From an uncultured Lentisphaerota bacterium (GTDB taxonomy: Bacteria > Verrucomicrobiota > Kiritimatiellia > CAIQIC01): DNA of 49,864 bases. The stretch is taken from positions 1 through 49,864 of the forward strand of contig CAITZM010000142.1 in assembly GCA_903896925.1 (NCBI GenBank), written 5' to 3'. The notes below the pieces were generated by a model. It searched no databases. It was given only the letters and a program-made list of their open reading frames with translations, and was not told the DNA's origin. A program made the translations under genes and the position numbers. Positions 12,501 to 18,555 of the stretch are shown in pieces. How positions within the stretch are numbered: the stretch's first letter is position 1; each line of letters starts with the position of its first letter.

Positions 12501-14482
12501 GCACCGACGTGGCCCACCCAGCGCTTTTTGTGGGCAATGCCGGCCAAGGCACGCTGATTATTCAGGACAACGCCATCGTAACCAACAAGCTCTATATCGG
12601 CAACATGGCGGGCAGCGCGGGCGCGGTCTATCAGCGGGGCGGCAGCGCGGTCTGGTTGAACGGCCGGAATTCCGATGGCCGCATCGGCATGACAGGTTAC
12701 GGTTACTATGAACTGTCGGGCGGCGAGGCCCTGTTCATGGGTTATACGCAAATCGGCCGGTCGGGAGTCGGCGTGCTGTCGCAACTGGGCGGTATGCTGG
12801 TGCAGTCCAATGCCTGGGGCAACACGCTGGCTTTGAGTCGTGGCGGCGTCGGCGTCTTCAACATGCTCGGTGGCAACTTCGTGGCCCCCAGCCTTACCTT
12901 GGGTGAAATTTCCGACAATGCCGGCTCGAATGGCGTCGCCATCTTCAACATGATGGGTGGGGATGTCTTGCTCAATGGCGATATCAAAATGGGTGACCGG
13001 AGCAATATGACCTATGCCATCGTCAACCTGGATGGCGGCGTCCTGACGGCCAACGCGATCACCAAGGCTGCCCGCAACGATACGCTGACGCTGGTCAACT
13101 TTAACGGCGGCACCTTGCAGGCGCGCCAGGCCGGCAACCTGTTCGGCACCGGCATCAGTGCGCCCGATGGCGCCTATATCTACGCCGGCGGCGCGACGAT
13201 AGATGCCGGCAACTTCAACCTCACCGTGGCCCAGGGCCTGTTGGCACCGCAGGGCGCCGGAGTGACGAACATTTCGCTCGGCGCGCTGTCGCTCCCCGGC
13301 TACATCGGTTCGCCCTACGTCCGGATCACCGGCGGCGGCGGCACGGGTGCGACAGCCTTTGCGCAGTTCGATTCCGTCCAAGGCCTGGTCACCGGCATCG
13401 TGATGACCAGCTACGGCTACGGTTACACGGAGGACCCCGTTGTCACGTTGCTCGGCAGCACCACCAACACGCTGACGGGCATGACGCTCGCGGTCAACCT
13501 CAGTGGCGGCCTGACCAAACTGGGCACGGGCACGCTCACGCTCTCCGGCCAGAACACCTATGGCGGTGCCACGGTGATCAGCAACGGCCTGTTCAAGGTC
13601 GCCAACGGCGGCTCGCTGTCCAGCGGCACGACCGTTTATGTGGACGCTCTGGGCACCTTCGATCTCGACCGGAACAGCCAGACCATCGCCGGCCTCACCG
13701 GGCGCGGCGTCGTGACCAACGGGACCGGCGGCAGCCTGACCCTTAACCTGATCAACGCCACCAACACCTTCGGCGGCGTGCTGCACGGCGCGAGCGCCTT
13801 CACGCTGACCGGGGGCGGGACTCTGATCATGACGGGCACGAACAGCTTCGGTGGCAGTACGGTCGTGAGCAATGCGAATCTCGTCGTCAATGGTCTGCAC
13901 AACGGGGGTGTGATCATGGCGTTCAGCAACAGTGTGGTGAGCGGCACCGGCTCGCTCAGCTCGCTCTATGTGGATCACGGCGGCACCTATGCGCCGGGCA
14001 ACAGCATCGCAACGACCTATGTGGGTAACCTGACGCTGACCAACGCGGGCATGCTGGAGTTGGAACTGGGCGCTGGCGTCAATGACAAGATCTTCGTGAC
14101 CAACAGCCTGACGATCAAGGGCGGTCAACTGAAGTTGAATCTTGCCGCCTACAGCTACAGTTACGGGACGTTGATCACGTTGATCGATTACAACGGCGCT
14201 TTGGGCTACAATGCGGACGATCCGGCCCAATGGTTCACGCTCAATGACTTCGGGGGCGATTATGACAATCAACAGTTGTTGAACGACATGACCTACGGCA
14301 TCAAGGGCGGTACGGGGTCGAACAACTTCTTCCACATCAGCTACAATGCCGTAGCCAATGGTTTGCCGAACTCGATCACGCTGACCGCGGTGCCGGAGCC
14401 GGGCACGGCCTCGCTGCTCGGCCTGATGGGCGTGGCGTGGCTCGTACGGCAACTCCGTCGCCGCCAGACACGTTCCGTGTGA
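572..14482 (+). CDS. Giant autotransporter-repeat PEP-CTERM surface protein
   Basis: This 4,636-residue secreted protein is probably displayed on or released from the cell surface. The start at 572 is chosen because ggag lies just upstream and the next residues form a Sec signal peptide (MNIRVKLGRSLVVGACLAVA, cleavage near AQAQQ). The body is Gly/Asn/Thr-rich parallel beta-helix sequence with about 16 passenger-type repeats of the PF12951 type (pattern GLTKxGxGTLxLxGxNTYxGxTxVNGGxL). A separate module of about 105 residues recurs four times, near residues 1296-1401, 2386-2488, 3144-3248 and 4198-4300. There is no C-terminal beta-barrel. The protein ends in a PEP-CTERM tail from about residue 4607: VPEPGTASLLGLMGVAWL followed by RQLRRRQTR. 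An exosortase encoded elsewhere is therefore expected to process it. The ligand or role is unknown; adhesion or a sheath is plausible. Confidence 0.93.
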   Translation: MNIRVKLGRSLVVGACLAVALSSGPAQAQQTSAWTVNSNGSWTNNANWNPAGFATGVTAIAYFTNDISANRIITNDVLITLGQLWIGDANGAYTFTITNKAGGSFVFDNGADAAVINKVRGGLDAIYGNMALKSNLILSNSLGSAGVLTLNGTISDATPGVFKSLIKEGGGMVILGATNTFGGQTVINGGVLRILDNRWLNASSNLLLNGGVLEFGSNNYTRTSLGTGSNSVQILGGASGFSVYSAQNNARSVVIGSAGSSLQWGSTYFNPDTFVLQSSNANKNLTLDNSLDLNGAVRNIEVQNDMAILTRAITNSTGSAGLTKTGNGTLRLDNDANNWDGPTTVNGGVLRIGNATFASSALPGSNLVLSNGVVEINYGTAGSVFTRALGTGPDQVYLAPGATSGFSAVSAPRTFNLGGDGHLIPWGVEMDTSVLVLNEATAGAELTFANGIDLNGANRQININANTAVLAGLITNTGVTAAGLIKAGGGTLLVTDLGANYAYDGPTIVKAGNLQLGDYRSSNGALPGAISNSAGTVIFANATAQTISNTLSGAGTFAKFSSAPLTLTGSNSLFTGALNAYAGELILDYSAANAPSSGIGGSGSALGLQGGTLTILGGADGVNSQIFKSATVAVGSSTIVVTNLGATMNLVLSNITRAANNGGVVDFNVSAGGSITTTNKIVASSFGILGGYATMGHADWATVNANSNVVAYTAYTEVSGGSTLVEGSNLNVRISGAGDLDLAATTNTLNTLMLANDGQAHTIATSGKVLRLGAQGGVLLPSGAGALTIGAGANDGMLTAGLTNNSAGELILQNNSASPLTINAALTNNGSGALTVTIAGAGSVTFNGNNAYNGNLFIVGGGTVTLAAGSTNTLAAGTLNLNQGSLLVSGVLFSPSSANEIVGNNYGDNGTLTLAGTGAWIRTNTASNVYLGNQASSRGVLNIQDTAVYSNRYRTYVGGNSGTGIVNQTGGTYFNQDNTYLGNYSAGVNGYGVTGVGLYVLDGGLFTNGGTVYVGNNGLGEFTQNGGAVGVGGLTLGSAAAAQGIYRMGSGTLFDGGTLLVGNGTSSRGAFTLSGGDVRVVGALTVAGGIGSMGTFMLSGGTLTNVGTTTVGGGVGSVGAMIQTNGAYSGAGLNVSTSVGGYGFYQLTGGAMSNSTYQQVGNTGIGLFYLQGGTNTLTSSQGLLTANGAGTGVIYIAGGTVNSPTAELTAGWSNTGRGEITIDTEANVILGAAVAFNRGGTTTNFLNLNGGVLQSTKIYKNVAGGLSVVNFNGGLWRLGAGGTVLGVGAGGTVGAVDAAYVWGGGAFIDSSNFTATIAQSLLAPTGSGVTGVPWSGNLGGYSGAPYVALSGGSGIGATAVALFNYSDGTVTGLVITSAGVGYQPGDTVSVTLTGGGKSDVTLGSAALAPNTSGGLTKLGLGTLILGAMNTYGGQTVLNGGVLRVPDVRWIDASSNLLFNGGVLEIVSNNFARSAGLGAASNQVQLLGGSSGFSIANAVGNNNRSVTIGAAGSSLQWGSTYFNPDSLVLQYSNATYTLTLDNALDLHGATRTIEVDSSVAAISRPITNSTGSAGLTKTGAGTLILGGANAWDGVTTVNGGALRISANLAVLPANNALVLDGGLVEFAMEHPYLNPAIGSGAGKVTLTNDAGFGTYNKNRTVNINGNTNLLMWGGSGDPLEYLGALLLNGANAMGAITLGNGLDLNGQTRTVTVGTAIAVLGGLVTNTAGMSAGLVKAGGGTLLVLGDNFKHDDAMTIAAGTVQLGDFWNNTATLPGLAGHAGSITNKGALSIANPGDMTLSGNIVGSGQLIKYNRGTLTLTGTNAYTGNTTINRGTLTLDFAAAGAPVTNIIGTGAMSALYLGNTSYEGGLLNVQGAAGADNYQVFKSLTVNQGASAITAQNGAGGSMTLLLSNITRSAGGVLDFTLPASGQILSKNTNVNGIINGALTVGGVDWAASNSVSGGYAVLGSYADYTVYSSGNLVSDGTRNVQLKGNVGVGAGTTTINTLALTNDAGNVTLALGDQTLRLGTVGGILVPPGAGALTIGSAVNDGFLTAGGANNTAGELVFINNSSVNPITVNAAISNNGTASITLTKAGSGAVNFVGDAIVNGSTYLLGGAASFNGTNTFAAINVAGGNLVFGAGSSNTLNGTMTLNAGTVTIQGPVSMSGTSVIQIPSIAGGRAQLFINNDVTGYRLQGLGENLYGAGATFQSNGTVRLTYGGSGLDIAEQISASGYYALLGGTMTGDVIVAYRGNGVLDLRGGTLAPSNQFRLAQESGYGLVNVYDGGLLNAPGTSAGGIGMNGGTYYGGTSVLNLLGGMVNAAFGGTGKAVDLMLTAGNTSYLNLNAGVLTASVIKASYADGLSVLNLNGGTLVATASTNLIAGLTAAYVYPGGAHIDSDVYSVTNTQGLLTPAGYGLASLSTNNPLGGQYLSPPIVQITGGSGTGALAIAELDFSSGSITNFRVVNPGSDYQASDVLTVTLVGGGPLAAPASFTISGGSLATNFSGGLTKNGAGMLILAGTNTFTGPINVNAGLLDLVYAAPGTTNITLGAGAAMVFGVGTANQLSESVITNLLATRFSAGNSFGLDTSSGNVLWSNSIGGITHFYKMGDNTLELSVANTYTGDAYVLGGALRAEWGSGLPATANLVLSGGAWETTNGIASNWGAGAGQFQLPGGAGGFSAYNTPLTVNLGGSGEMLVWGGTNIFSPSVLVLQATTANTNLTFVNPIDLNGATRTFSVESTDPGAIATMTGNITNTSAASAGITKIGSGTLEWKNIRVQTSNGLLTVNRGTLLLSDSVYTNSANVEEYIGYAATDAGTLTLAGDSVFAKQNNYLNVGQSGTGILNVQDNAMLNVVYRLRLANAAGSTGIVHQTGGTVLLGNEAILAEDGVGLYYHENGALTNTSASINYLGVNSTARGTFYQNGGPVRLTGELRIGVNSGSEGLWRQNGGSVNIGGNVVLAYNAGAKGAWNQTDGAVRIAGDLYFARSGYGFFQMAGGSLTNSSWMRSGDGVGLLYMTGGSITNTAASGQNGLLTGYNGTSVVYMAGGSYAGGGKWGNGWAGNGRGEITIADNAHVDINSYLYMNNSGTTTNIFNLTGGGVLQANAIYKNVAGGYSMLNFNGGIFQAGAANTTIGSGGGVGLLDAAYIWDQGTIFDTGVNNLSIAQSLLAPTGQGVTTIPWSGSLSNYLGAPYVSISGGSGVGATAVALFNFTDGTVTGLVITSAGVGYQPGDNVSVTLMGGGNANVELGHASLGANATSGGLTKLGAGTLTLSGTNTYGGATIVNAGRLQLDGQMSLYSNTPARWTAANIVVSNGAALGLSVGGVGDFSASEVQAIAGLGTAGGGFANGSFLALDTTGGAFSYGHILANPNGGAHALGLIKTGANTLTLTAANTYTGGTLVNGGTLAIGINNALLPTGHLMLGDSTGVGHLDLSTFSQTLASLTVASTSAALTNAITIGAGQTLTINGTGGLTVGVDYSAISNATTSRLTITGGGVLVVTNPAANVTIGKAQAIQAGGNTASLDLSGLASVTFGNSDVAINELRVGYGIIASGLLTLSDTSNTITATRVQIGNSAGGNPGTGTLILGAGVNELAVDTINIGLSKANGTLQFASQVAGSPGTVTIGGKTGTTTDFVIGSKAATGTANAPVGILDLRGHSAQVTADMVTLGKEDGASAYKSGATGYLYFDGGVFTASNLIMAAKTGNSTGTATAVLAVGGGEFTVLSGGSFSLASQTGPGAAVGTLTLSGGVFRSYAPITVGPSNCTSTINLNGGMLDMTGNNIGGDVIAGQITAFNVQSGMLLNLGEFNNGAPLVKTTTGTLILSGVNGYTGGTIIQGGTLNITNDALGAAGTELTLSNNGTLQTSGDLTLGNRAVTLQTGGGKFSVDINTTLTITNNITAAGGTLTKLGAGTLLLAAGPTQSLLTNGLNVSAGTLWLTNNNLYVGNVAASIGLSAGEVGRMIMGGDSIWSSTNMGTDVAHPALFVGNAGQGTLIIQDNAIVTNKLYIGNMAGSAGAVYQRGGSAVWLNGRNSDGRIGMTGYGYYELSGGEALFMGYTQIGRSGVGVLSQLGGMLVQSNAWGNTLALSRGGVGVFNMLGGNFVAPSLTLGEISDNAGSNGVAIFNMMGGDVLLNGDIKMGDRSNMTYAIVNLDGGVLTANAITKAARNDTLTLVNFNGGTLQARQAGNLFGTGISAPDGAYIYAGGATIDAGNFNLTVAQGLLAPQGAGVTNISLGALSLPGYIGSPYVRITGGGGTGATAFAQFDSVQGLVTGIVMTSYGYGYTEDPVVTLLGSTTNTLTGMTLAVNLSGGLTKLGTGTLTLSGQNTYGGATVISNGLFKVANGGSLSSGTTVYVDALGTFDLDRNSQTIAGLTGRGVVTNGTGGSLTLNLINATNTFGGVLHGASAFTLTGGGTLIMTGTNSFGGSTVVSNANLVVNGLHNGGVIMAFSNSVVSGTGSLSSLYVDHGGTYAPGNSIATTYVGNLTLTNAGMLELELGAGVNDKIFVTNSLTIKGGQLKLNLAAYSYSYGTLITLIDYNGALGYNADDPAQWFTLNDFGGDYDNQQLLNDMTYGIKGGTGSNNFFHISYNAVANGLPNSITLTAVPEPGTASLLGLMGVAWLVRQLRRRQTRSV

Positions 14483-14520
14483 CCGGTCGTGCCCGTCATG
14501 ATGAAATCAAGCACAACTTA

Positions 14521-14601
14521 ACAACCTCCAGGCCGGTCTTGGCGGACCCCGACACCCAAAAGACACACCCCTATCCTCCGCCAGGGCCGGCCTCTTCCTT
14601 C
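14521..14601 (+). terminator. Hairpin element, copy 2; likely terminator of giant gene
   Basis: The 10-mer aacaacctcc is followed by a left arm at 14531-14547 (aggccggtcttggcgga), a 30-nt C/A-rich loop, and a right arm at 14578-14594 (tccgccagggccggcct), then tcttcct. The 17-bp stem has two positions that are not Watson-Crick. It lies 38 bases after the stop codon of the giant gene, so a termination role is likely. It is also the second copy of the element at 205-274. Confidence 0.6.
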
Positions 14602-14687
14602 AGTCCCTGAAGTGTTCACTGCTCCTTGTTGCCTGGCCGTGTCGCAGGGGCGAAGCGGGTGGGGGAAGGTTCAGCGGCGCTGCCGAG

Positions 14688-16865
14688 TTACGGCGCACCT
14701 TTTAGGGCGGCACCCAGTATACGTATTTCATCCGGAGTGAGCTTGCGGTTGTAGAGCCGAACTTCGTCGAGCAGGCCGATGAAATGGCTGCCGTGGCCGG
14801 CTTCGTAGTTTCCGAGCACCAGGTGGAACGTGTTGGGCTTGACCGGGCCGGGGCGCGTCATGGCGCCGCACTCCGCCCCGTCCACATAGATGCGCATGGT
14901 CTGGCCATCGAACGTGCCGGCGAGATGAACCCACCGTCCGGTGGGCAGCGGGGCGGCGGCTTTCAGGTTATGGCTCCAGTTGGTCAGCGGCAGCTCAAAG
15001 CACGGATGCCCGTCCAGCACGCCCAGCCGGTAGCCCGTGTTGGCGCCGCCGCCAAAAACGCGGTTTACGATCCACCGGTTCTTTTGCCCGGCGGTGTCGG
15101 TCTTCACCCGGCACTCGATGGTCAACGCGTTGGTGAGCGAGAGCAGCGGGTGATTCGGCACCACCACACAGCCGCCCGTGCACACCAGCGCGCTGCCGAC
15201 CAGGCCCGGGACACGCGCGGTTTGCAGCAGGGTGCCCCCCAGCCGGTGGCCGGAGTAGTCCAGCGTGACGGGTGCCCCTTGTTCCTCGTCAAACGTCCAC
15301 CAGCCGACCAGACCCTCGGGCGCTCCGGGCTTGATCACCTTTCGGGTCAGCAGTTCATGGAGTCGCGCCTCGCGGGCAAAATGCTCCCGCATGACCGTAT
15401 CGTACGGCCCCATGCCGATGTCCTCGGGCAGCAGATCCTCGTGGGCTGTTGGCGCTGCGGAGAACACGTTGCGCACGGCGTCGAGATAGCCGAAGCCGTA
15501 TTCCCGGTACGGCGCGATGTAGTGGCCTTCGCCCCATTCGTTCCAGTTGTCGAGGATCAGCATCCGGCTGCCGAGTTCCTGCTTGGGCAACGTGCCGGCG
15601 AAGTCCTTCGCCAGCCGCAGCAGGCGTTCGAAATCCGTCGGCGGCAGCTTCCAGATGGAGCCCTCGTCGTGCCAGCCGCTCCAGGCCTGCGACACCGTGA
15701 CCACCTGCGGCAGGATATGCAGCTCCTGCGTCTTGCGGATGTATTCCATCTGTGCCTGGACGGCCTGCTCCGGCGCCGGGCTGCCGGGAACGCCCCAGCA
15801 GTAGGCAAACGTGTAATCCAGCCCCAGGCTTTTCATCAGCAGGAGGTGCTTGGGATCCGTGCCGCGGTATTCGCCCAGGATGTAGAGCCCGTCGAAACCG
15901 CTGACCCGGCAGGCTTGTCGCATCTTGTCGAACGCCTTGGCGACGTTTGCCACGCCGCCGAGATCCTTGACCAGGAACTCGGGGCGGTAGATGAACAACA
16001 CCGGTTTGTTGTCCACCTTCAGATAGCTCGGATGCTTGAAGTAGTTCTCCATCCAGAACGGCATCAGATTCTGCATCAGGTCCTGCTCGTTGGCCACGCC
16101 CGCCTGGCCGCGGGCCTGATTTTCCCACATGAGGGTGAATTTCATTTTATTGACGTACCGCGACTTGAACAGCGCGTCGTGGATGGCGCTGCCGTAGCGC
16201 ATCTTCACGGCCCCGCCCTGGCCGGTCCGGTACCAGCAATAGATGAAATACGAGACGCCGTGCTCGACGGCCCACTTGGTTTCCCAGTCGGCGACTTCCG
16301 GGTTTTCCTGGGTATAGAAGCCGAGGGCCGGCGTGCGCTCCGGGTGCTTGAGGAGGTTCAGCCACATGTTGGGCTTGTCGGCCTCCCACAGCGGACAGTT
16401 GTGCGCGCCCACCAGGAGTGACGTCGGGACCGCCTCCGGTTCGGGAATATAGGCCAGCTTGCGTGGCGTGACCGCCGGGAGGAATTGCATATTCAGCGAC
16501 TGCCGGACGACAGTTTTTTTCTCCGCCTCAAGCTCCAGCTGCAGTTCGGCGGACATGGCTGAGCCGGCCTCCAGTTCCCAGGTCAATTTCCCCTCCGCAT
16601 CGCCTTTGTCGAGAGGCACGGGCTGGCCGGCGTTCGTGCGCAGGATACGTACGCCTTCCGGCAGGATCAGCCGGGCGGTCACCTCGGTGGGGTGGTCGCC
16701 GGTGTTGCGCACCACGGCCGTCACCGGCGCCGGGCGTTGTGCGCGGGCCATCGGCTGGTCGGGTTGGAAGCTGAGCAGTTCAAGCTGGGTCGCGGGCTGC
16801 CCGCTGGCGCGGAGCGCGGCCGGCGGCATAAGCAACAACAGGGCGAGGGACAGGGTTTTTTTCAT
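14688..16865 (-). CDS. Secreted WbsX/GH99-like protein with C-terminal LamG domain
   Basis: A 725-residue secreted protein, probably a glycoside hydrolase or glycan-binding protein. The start at 16865 gives a signal peptide (MKKTLSLALLLLMPPAALRA) and overlaps the stop of the upstream gene as ATGA; the open frame runs further upstream but without a leader. About residues 25-130 resemble an Ig-like/CARDB adhesion fold. About residues 150-480 match the WbsX/GH99-like family: GVSYFIYCWYRTG, and the typical C-terminal motif NWNEWGEGHYIAPYREYG. About residues 520-720 form a concanavalin-like LamG domain, starting at GLVGWWTFDE and ending at LLDEVRLYNRKLTPDEI. The substrate is unknown. Relatives act on mannose-containing glycans or are annotated as glycosyltransferases, so the catalytic class is uncertain. 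Confidence 0.85.
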   Translation of the reverse strand: MKKTLSLALLLLMPPAALRASGQPATQLELLSFQPDQPMARAQRPAPVTAVVRNTGDHPTEVTARLILPEGVRILRTNAGQPVPLDKGDAEGKLTWELEAGSAMSAELQLELEAEKKTVVRQSLNMQFLPAVTPRKLAYIPEPEAVPTSLLVGAHNCPLWEADKPNMWLNLLKHPERTPALGFYTQENPEVADWETKWAVEHGVSYFIYCWYRTGQGGAVKMRYGSAIHDALFKSRYVNKMKFTLMWENQARGQAGVANEQDLMQNLMPFWMENYFKHPSYLKVDNKPVLFIYRPEFLVKDLGGVANVAKAFDKMRQACRVSGFDGLYILGEYRGTDPKHLLLMKSLGLDYTFAYCWGVPGSPAPEQAVQAQMEYIRKTQELHILPQVVTVSQAWSGWHDEGSIWKLPPTDFERLLRLAKDFAGTLPKQELGSRMLILDNWNEWGEGHYIAPYREYGFGYLDAVRNVFSAAPTAHEDLLPEDIGMGPYDTVMREHFAREARLHELLTRKVIKPGAPEGLVGWWTFDEEQGAPVTLDYSGHRLGGTLLQTARVPGLVGSALVCTGGCVVVPNHPLLSLTNALTIECRVKTDTAGQKNRWIVNRVFGGGANTGYRLGVLDGHPCFELPLTNWSHNLKAAAPLPTGRWVHLAGTFDGQTMRIYVDGAECGAMTRPGPVKPNTFHLVLGNYEAGHGSHFIGLLDEVRLYNRKLTPDEIRILGAALKGAP

Positions 16866-17524
16866 GGGTTGCTGCTGATTTTCAGTTTCCGGAATTCCAG
16901 CGCCCCGGCCTTGTCGCCCCCGGGTCCGCCGGATTCGCCGCCGAGGCCGAAGGTCTGCTTTTCCTCGGCGATCGCCGGGGCCTCGGCTTTGAACACCCTG
17001 TCGTCTACCTTCGCGGTGAGCGCGGGGCCTTTGAACTCGATCTGCGCGCGATGCCATGTGCCGGTCGCCAGCGCGCAGGGCTGCTTGAGCAGCTCAAGTG
17101 TCTCACCCTTTTTCGGATGCGCGAGGAGCCTGAGCTGGTCCCTGCCCATCACGACATGGAAGAGGTGCCCACGTTCCTGCGAGCCGTTGAAGATGATGCC
17201 GGCGAACGTCGCCTTGCCCTCAAGGCGGAACTCGCACTCCAGCACGGCGTCGTGCAGCGGGAGCTTGCGCACCTTCACCGGTCCGTGCCGGCGCGGGCCG
17301 GATTCGAACCCGCGCAGCACGCCGTTGGTGGTCGCCCAGGTGCCGAGCCCCCAGAACCAGTCCTTGGACAGCGGTGTGGTGAAGTTCTCCTCCAGCAGGA
17401 CGACGGGTGGGGTGGGCTGGCGGTCTGCGGCGCGCGCGGCCGGCGGGACCAGCAGCAGAATCGCGAGGGCGCCGAGGAGCCTGGTGTTTATGCGTGTTCC
17501 GGTTTGATGCGGTGGTCGTGTCAT
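16862..17524 (-). CDS. Secreted DUF1080-like (concanavalin-fold) protein
   Basis: A 220-residue secreted protein with the fold and motif pattern of the DUF1080 / 3-keto-disaccharide hydrolase family. The start at 17524 is preferred because it gives a Tat- or Sec-like leader (positively charged start, then LLGALAILLLVPPAARA). An in-frame ATG at 17569 would only add 15 residues. Typical family landmarks are EENFTTPLSKDWFWGLGTW near the mature N-terminus, then an ECEFRLEG strand, GIIFNGSQERGHLFHVVMG, WHRAQIEFKG and a terminal FRKLKIS strand. The stop overlaps the start of the WbsX-like gene by ATGA, so the two are co-translated and probably act on the same glycan. Catalytic activity is not established. 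Confidence 0.8.
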   Translation of the reverse strand: MTRPPHQTGTRINTRLLGALAILLLVPPAARAADRQPTPPVVLLEENFTTPLSKDWFWGLGTWATTNGVLRGFESGPRRHGPVKVRKLPLHDAVLECEFRLEGKATFAGIIFNGSQERGHLFHVVMGRDQLRLLAHPKKGETLELLKQPCALATGTWHRAQIEFKGPALTAKVDDRVFKAEAPAIAEEKQTFGLGGESGGPGGDKAGALEFRKLKISSNP

Positions 17525-17648
17525 TGCGGTCGTCCCATGTTTGGAGATTTTGTTGTGCCGGGGTTCCAAGCCTGGGAGCGCCAGCCTGCGCCCTACAACG
17601 GCAGGGGACTTGGTTTATTTTCTACGCGTGTGACGATGCATTACTATC

Positions 17649-17677
17649 TTGACAAAGAAACGGTGGAAATGAACCAT
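17649..17677 (+). promoter_or_regulatory. Candidate promoter of the clpS operon
   Basis: A perfect TTGACA box at 17649-17654 is followed after 17 bases by aaccat (17672-17677), a poor -10 box. It lies in an AT-rich island between divergent transcription units and about 60-110 bases before the likely clpS starts. The -10 is weak, so this is tentative. Confidence 0.25.
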
Positions 17678-17740
17678 CCGAAAAATTTTGGAGGGGGGGA
17701 CGAGGGCCTGCATTGGGGCCGGTTTTTGGCTGGAACCTGT

Positions 17741-18052
17741 ATGAACACGCACGCAGGAACGATGGTGCGCCCGGACCTTGAGCAAGGCCAGGCGGCGCAG
17801 ACGCTGGATCGGAAAGATCCCGGCTGGCTGGTCATCTGCTGGAACGATCCGGTGAACCTGATGGAGTTCGTCCTGCACGTCTTCATGCGGGTTTTCGGCT
17901 GGTCCAAGAGCAAGGCCGAGTTCCACATGCTGCAGGTGCATCACGAGGGCAAAAGCGTGCTGAAGCAGGAGTCGCTGGAACGGGCCGAGTTCTATGTGCA
18001 TCAATTGCAGGGCTACGGGCTGCACGCGACCATGGAGCAGGCGGGGTCATGA
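17741..18052 (+). CDS. clpS: ATP-dependent Clp protease adaptor ClpS
   Basis: ClpS is the cytoplasmic N-recognin that delivers proteins with Leu, Phe, Trp or Tyr at the N-terminus to ClpAP. The core family sequence is clear: VICWNDPVNLMEFVLHVF, then FGWSKSKAEFHMLQVHHEGK. The N-D-P near the start of the core contributes to the N-degron pocket in known ClpS proteins, and a typical helical C-terminus follows. The start is uncertain. ATG 17741 gives 103 residues, the usual family length. ATG 17762, with AGGA closely upstream, gives 96, and ATG 17636 gives 138 with an atypical N-terminus. The stop overlaps the next gene as ATGA. clpA is not in the window. Together with DUF2017 and aat it forms an N-degron operon. 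Confidence 0.9.
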   Translation: MNTHAGTMVRPDLEQGQAAQTLDRKDPGWLVICWNDPVNLMEFVLHVFMRVFGWSKSKAEFHMLQVHHEGKSVLKQESLERAEFYVHQLQGYGLHATMEQAGS

Positions 18053-18555
18053 AGGTGCTGCGCAAAATAACGGATGCGTTCACGTTCGAGCTGGACTGGA
18101 TCGAGCGCGTCCAGCTGGATGAACTCCTCCGGCGCTATCCGCTGACGCCGCCGGCCCATCACCGGATTGCGCGCGGCACGGAACCCGGGCAGCGGTCCGG
18201 CGATCAGCCGCTGCTTGAGGAGGCCATGGCGGCCCACCAACAGGAGCTGCGTGAGAAAGTGCAGGGACTGCTGGTGTCGGGACGGCGCTTCACCGGGGAC
18301 GGCGACAAGTATCTCCTGACCCTGCAGGGCGAGGAGATCGAATGGCTCCTGCAGGCCTTGAACGATGTGCGGGTGGGGTGCTGGATCCAACTGGGCTGCC
18401 CGGAGGAGGAGAGTCAGGCCGATCTGGACCCGTTCACCGCCGGCTATCACCTGCTCATGGAGACGGCGCTCCAGTTCGAGGTCTTCCTGCTGCAGGCGCT
18501 GCATGAACGCGACGGGAGCACCCAGCCGGACGCGCCGGCGGACCGTGAGCTGTGA
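18049..18555 (+). CDS. DUF2017-like protein
   Basis: A 168-residue cytoplasmic protein of unknown function that matches the DUF2017 pattern: mainly helical, with GDKYLLTLQGEEIEWLLQAL in the middle and a helical end LLMETALQFEVFLLQALHE. DUF2017 genes commonly follow clpS in other bacteria, notably Actinobacteria. Here the ATG overlaps the clpS stop (ATGA) and the stop overlaps the GTG of aat (GTGA), so all three are translationally coupled. This suggests a role in N-degron recognition or Clp regulation, but none is proven. The family assignment is from recall of sequence pattern and context. Confidence 0.75.
   Translation: MKVLRKITDAFTFELDWIERVQLDELLRRYPLTPPAHHRIARGTEPGQRSGDQPLLEEAMAAHQQELREKVQGLLVSGRRFTGDGDKYLLTLQGEEIEWLLQALNDVRVGCWIQLGCPEEESQADLDPFTAGYHLLMETALQFEVFLLQALHERDGSTQPDAPADREL

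Noticed and set aside
12380..14452. A long reverse-strand open frame (690 codons) opposite the giant gene, with similar ones at 1061-2116 and 4775-5689
   Set aside because: These are shadow frames of a repetitive GC-rich gene. They are Arg/Ala/Gly-rich, repeat with the forward repeats and have no leader, motif or ribosome site.
572..14482. Classical type V autotransporter
   Set aside because: The C-terminus has a PEP-CTERM tail instead of a beta-barrel translocator, despite the autotransporter-type passenger repeats.
14784..16421. A 545-codon forward open frame opposite the WbsX/GH99-like gene
   Set aside because: It is composed of His/Arg/Gln-rich noise, and the reverse-strand gene has clear family motifs and a signal peptide.
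17288..17312. A ggattcgaacccgcg sequence like the T-arm of a reverse-strand tRNA
   Set aside because: It is inside the DUF1080-like coding sequence, and no acceptor stem, anticodon arm or D-arm can be built around it.
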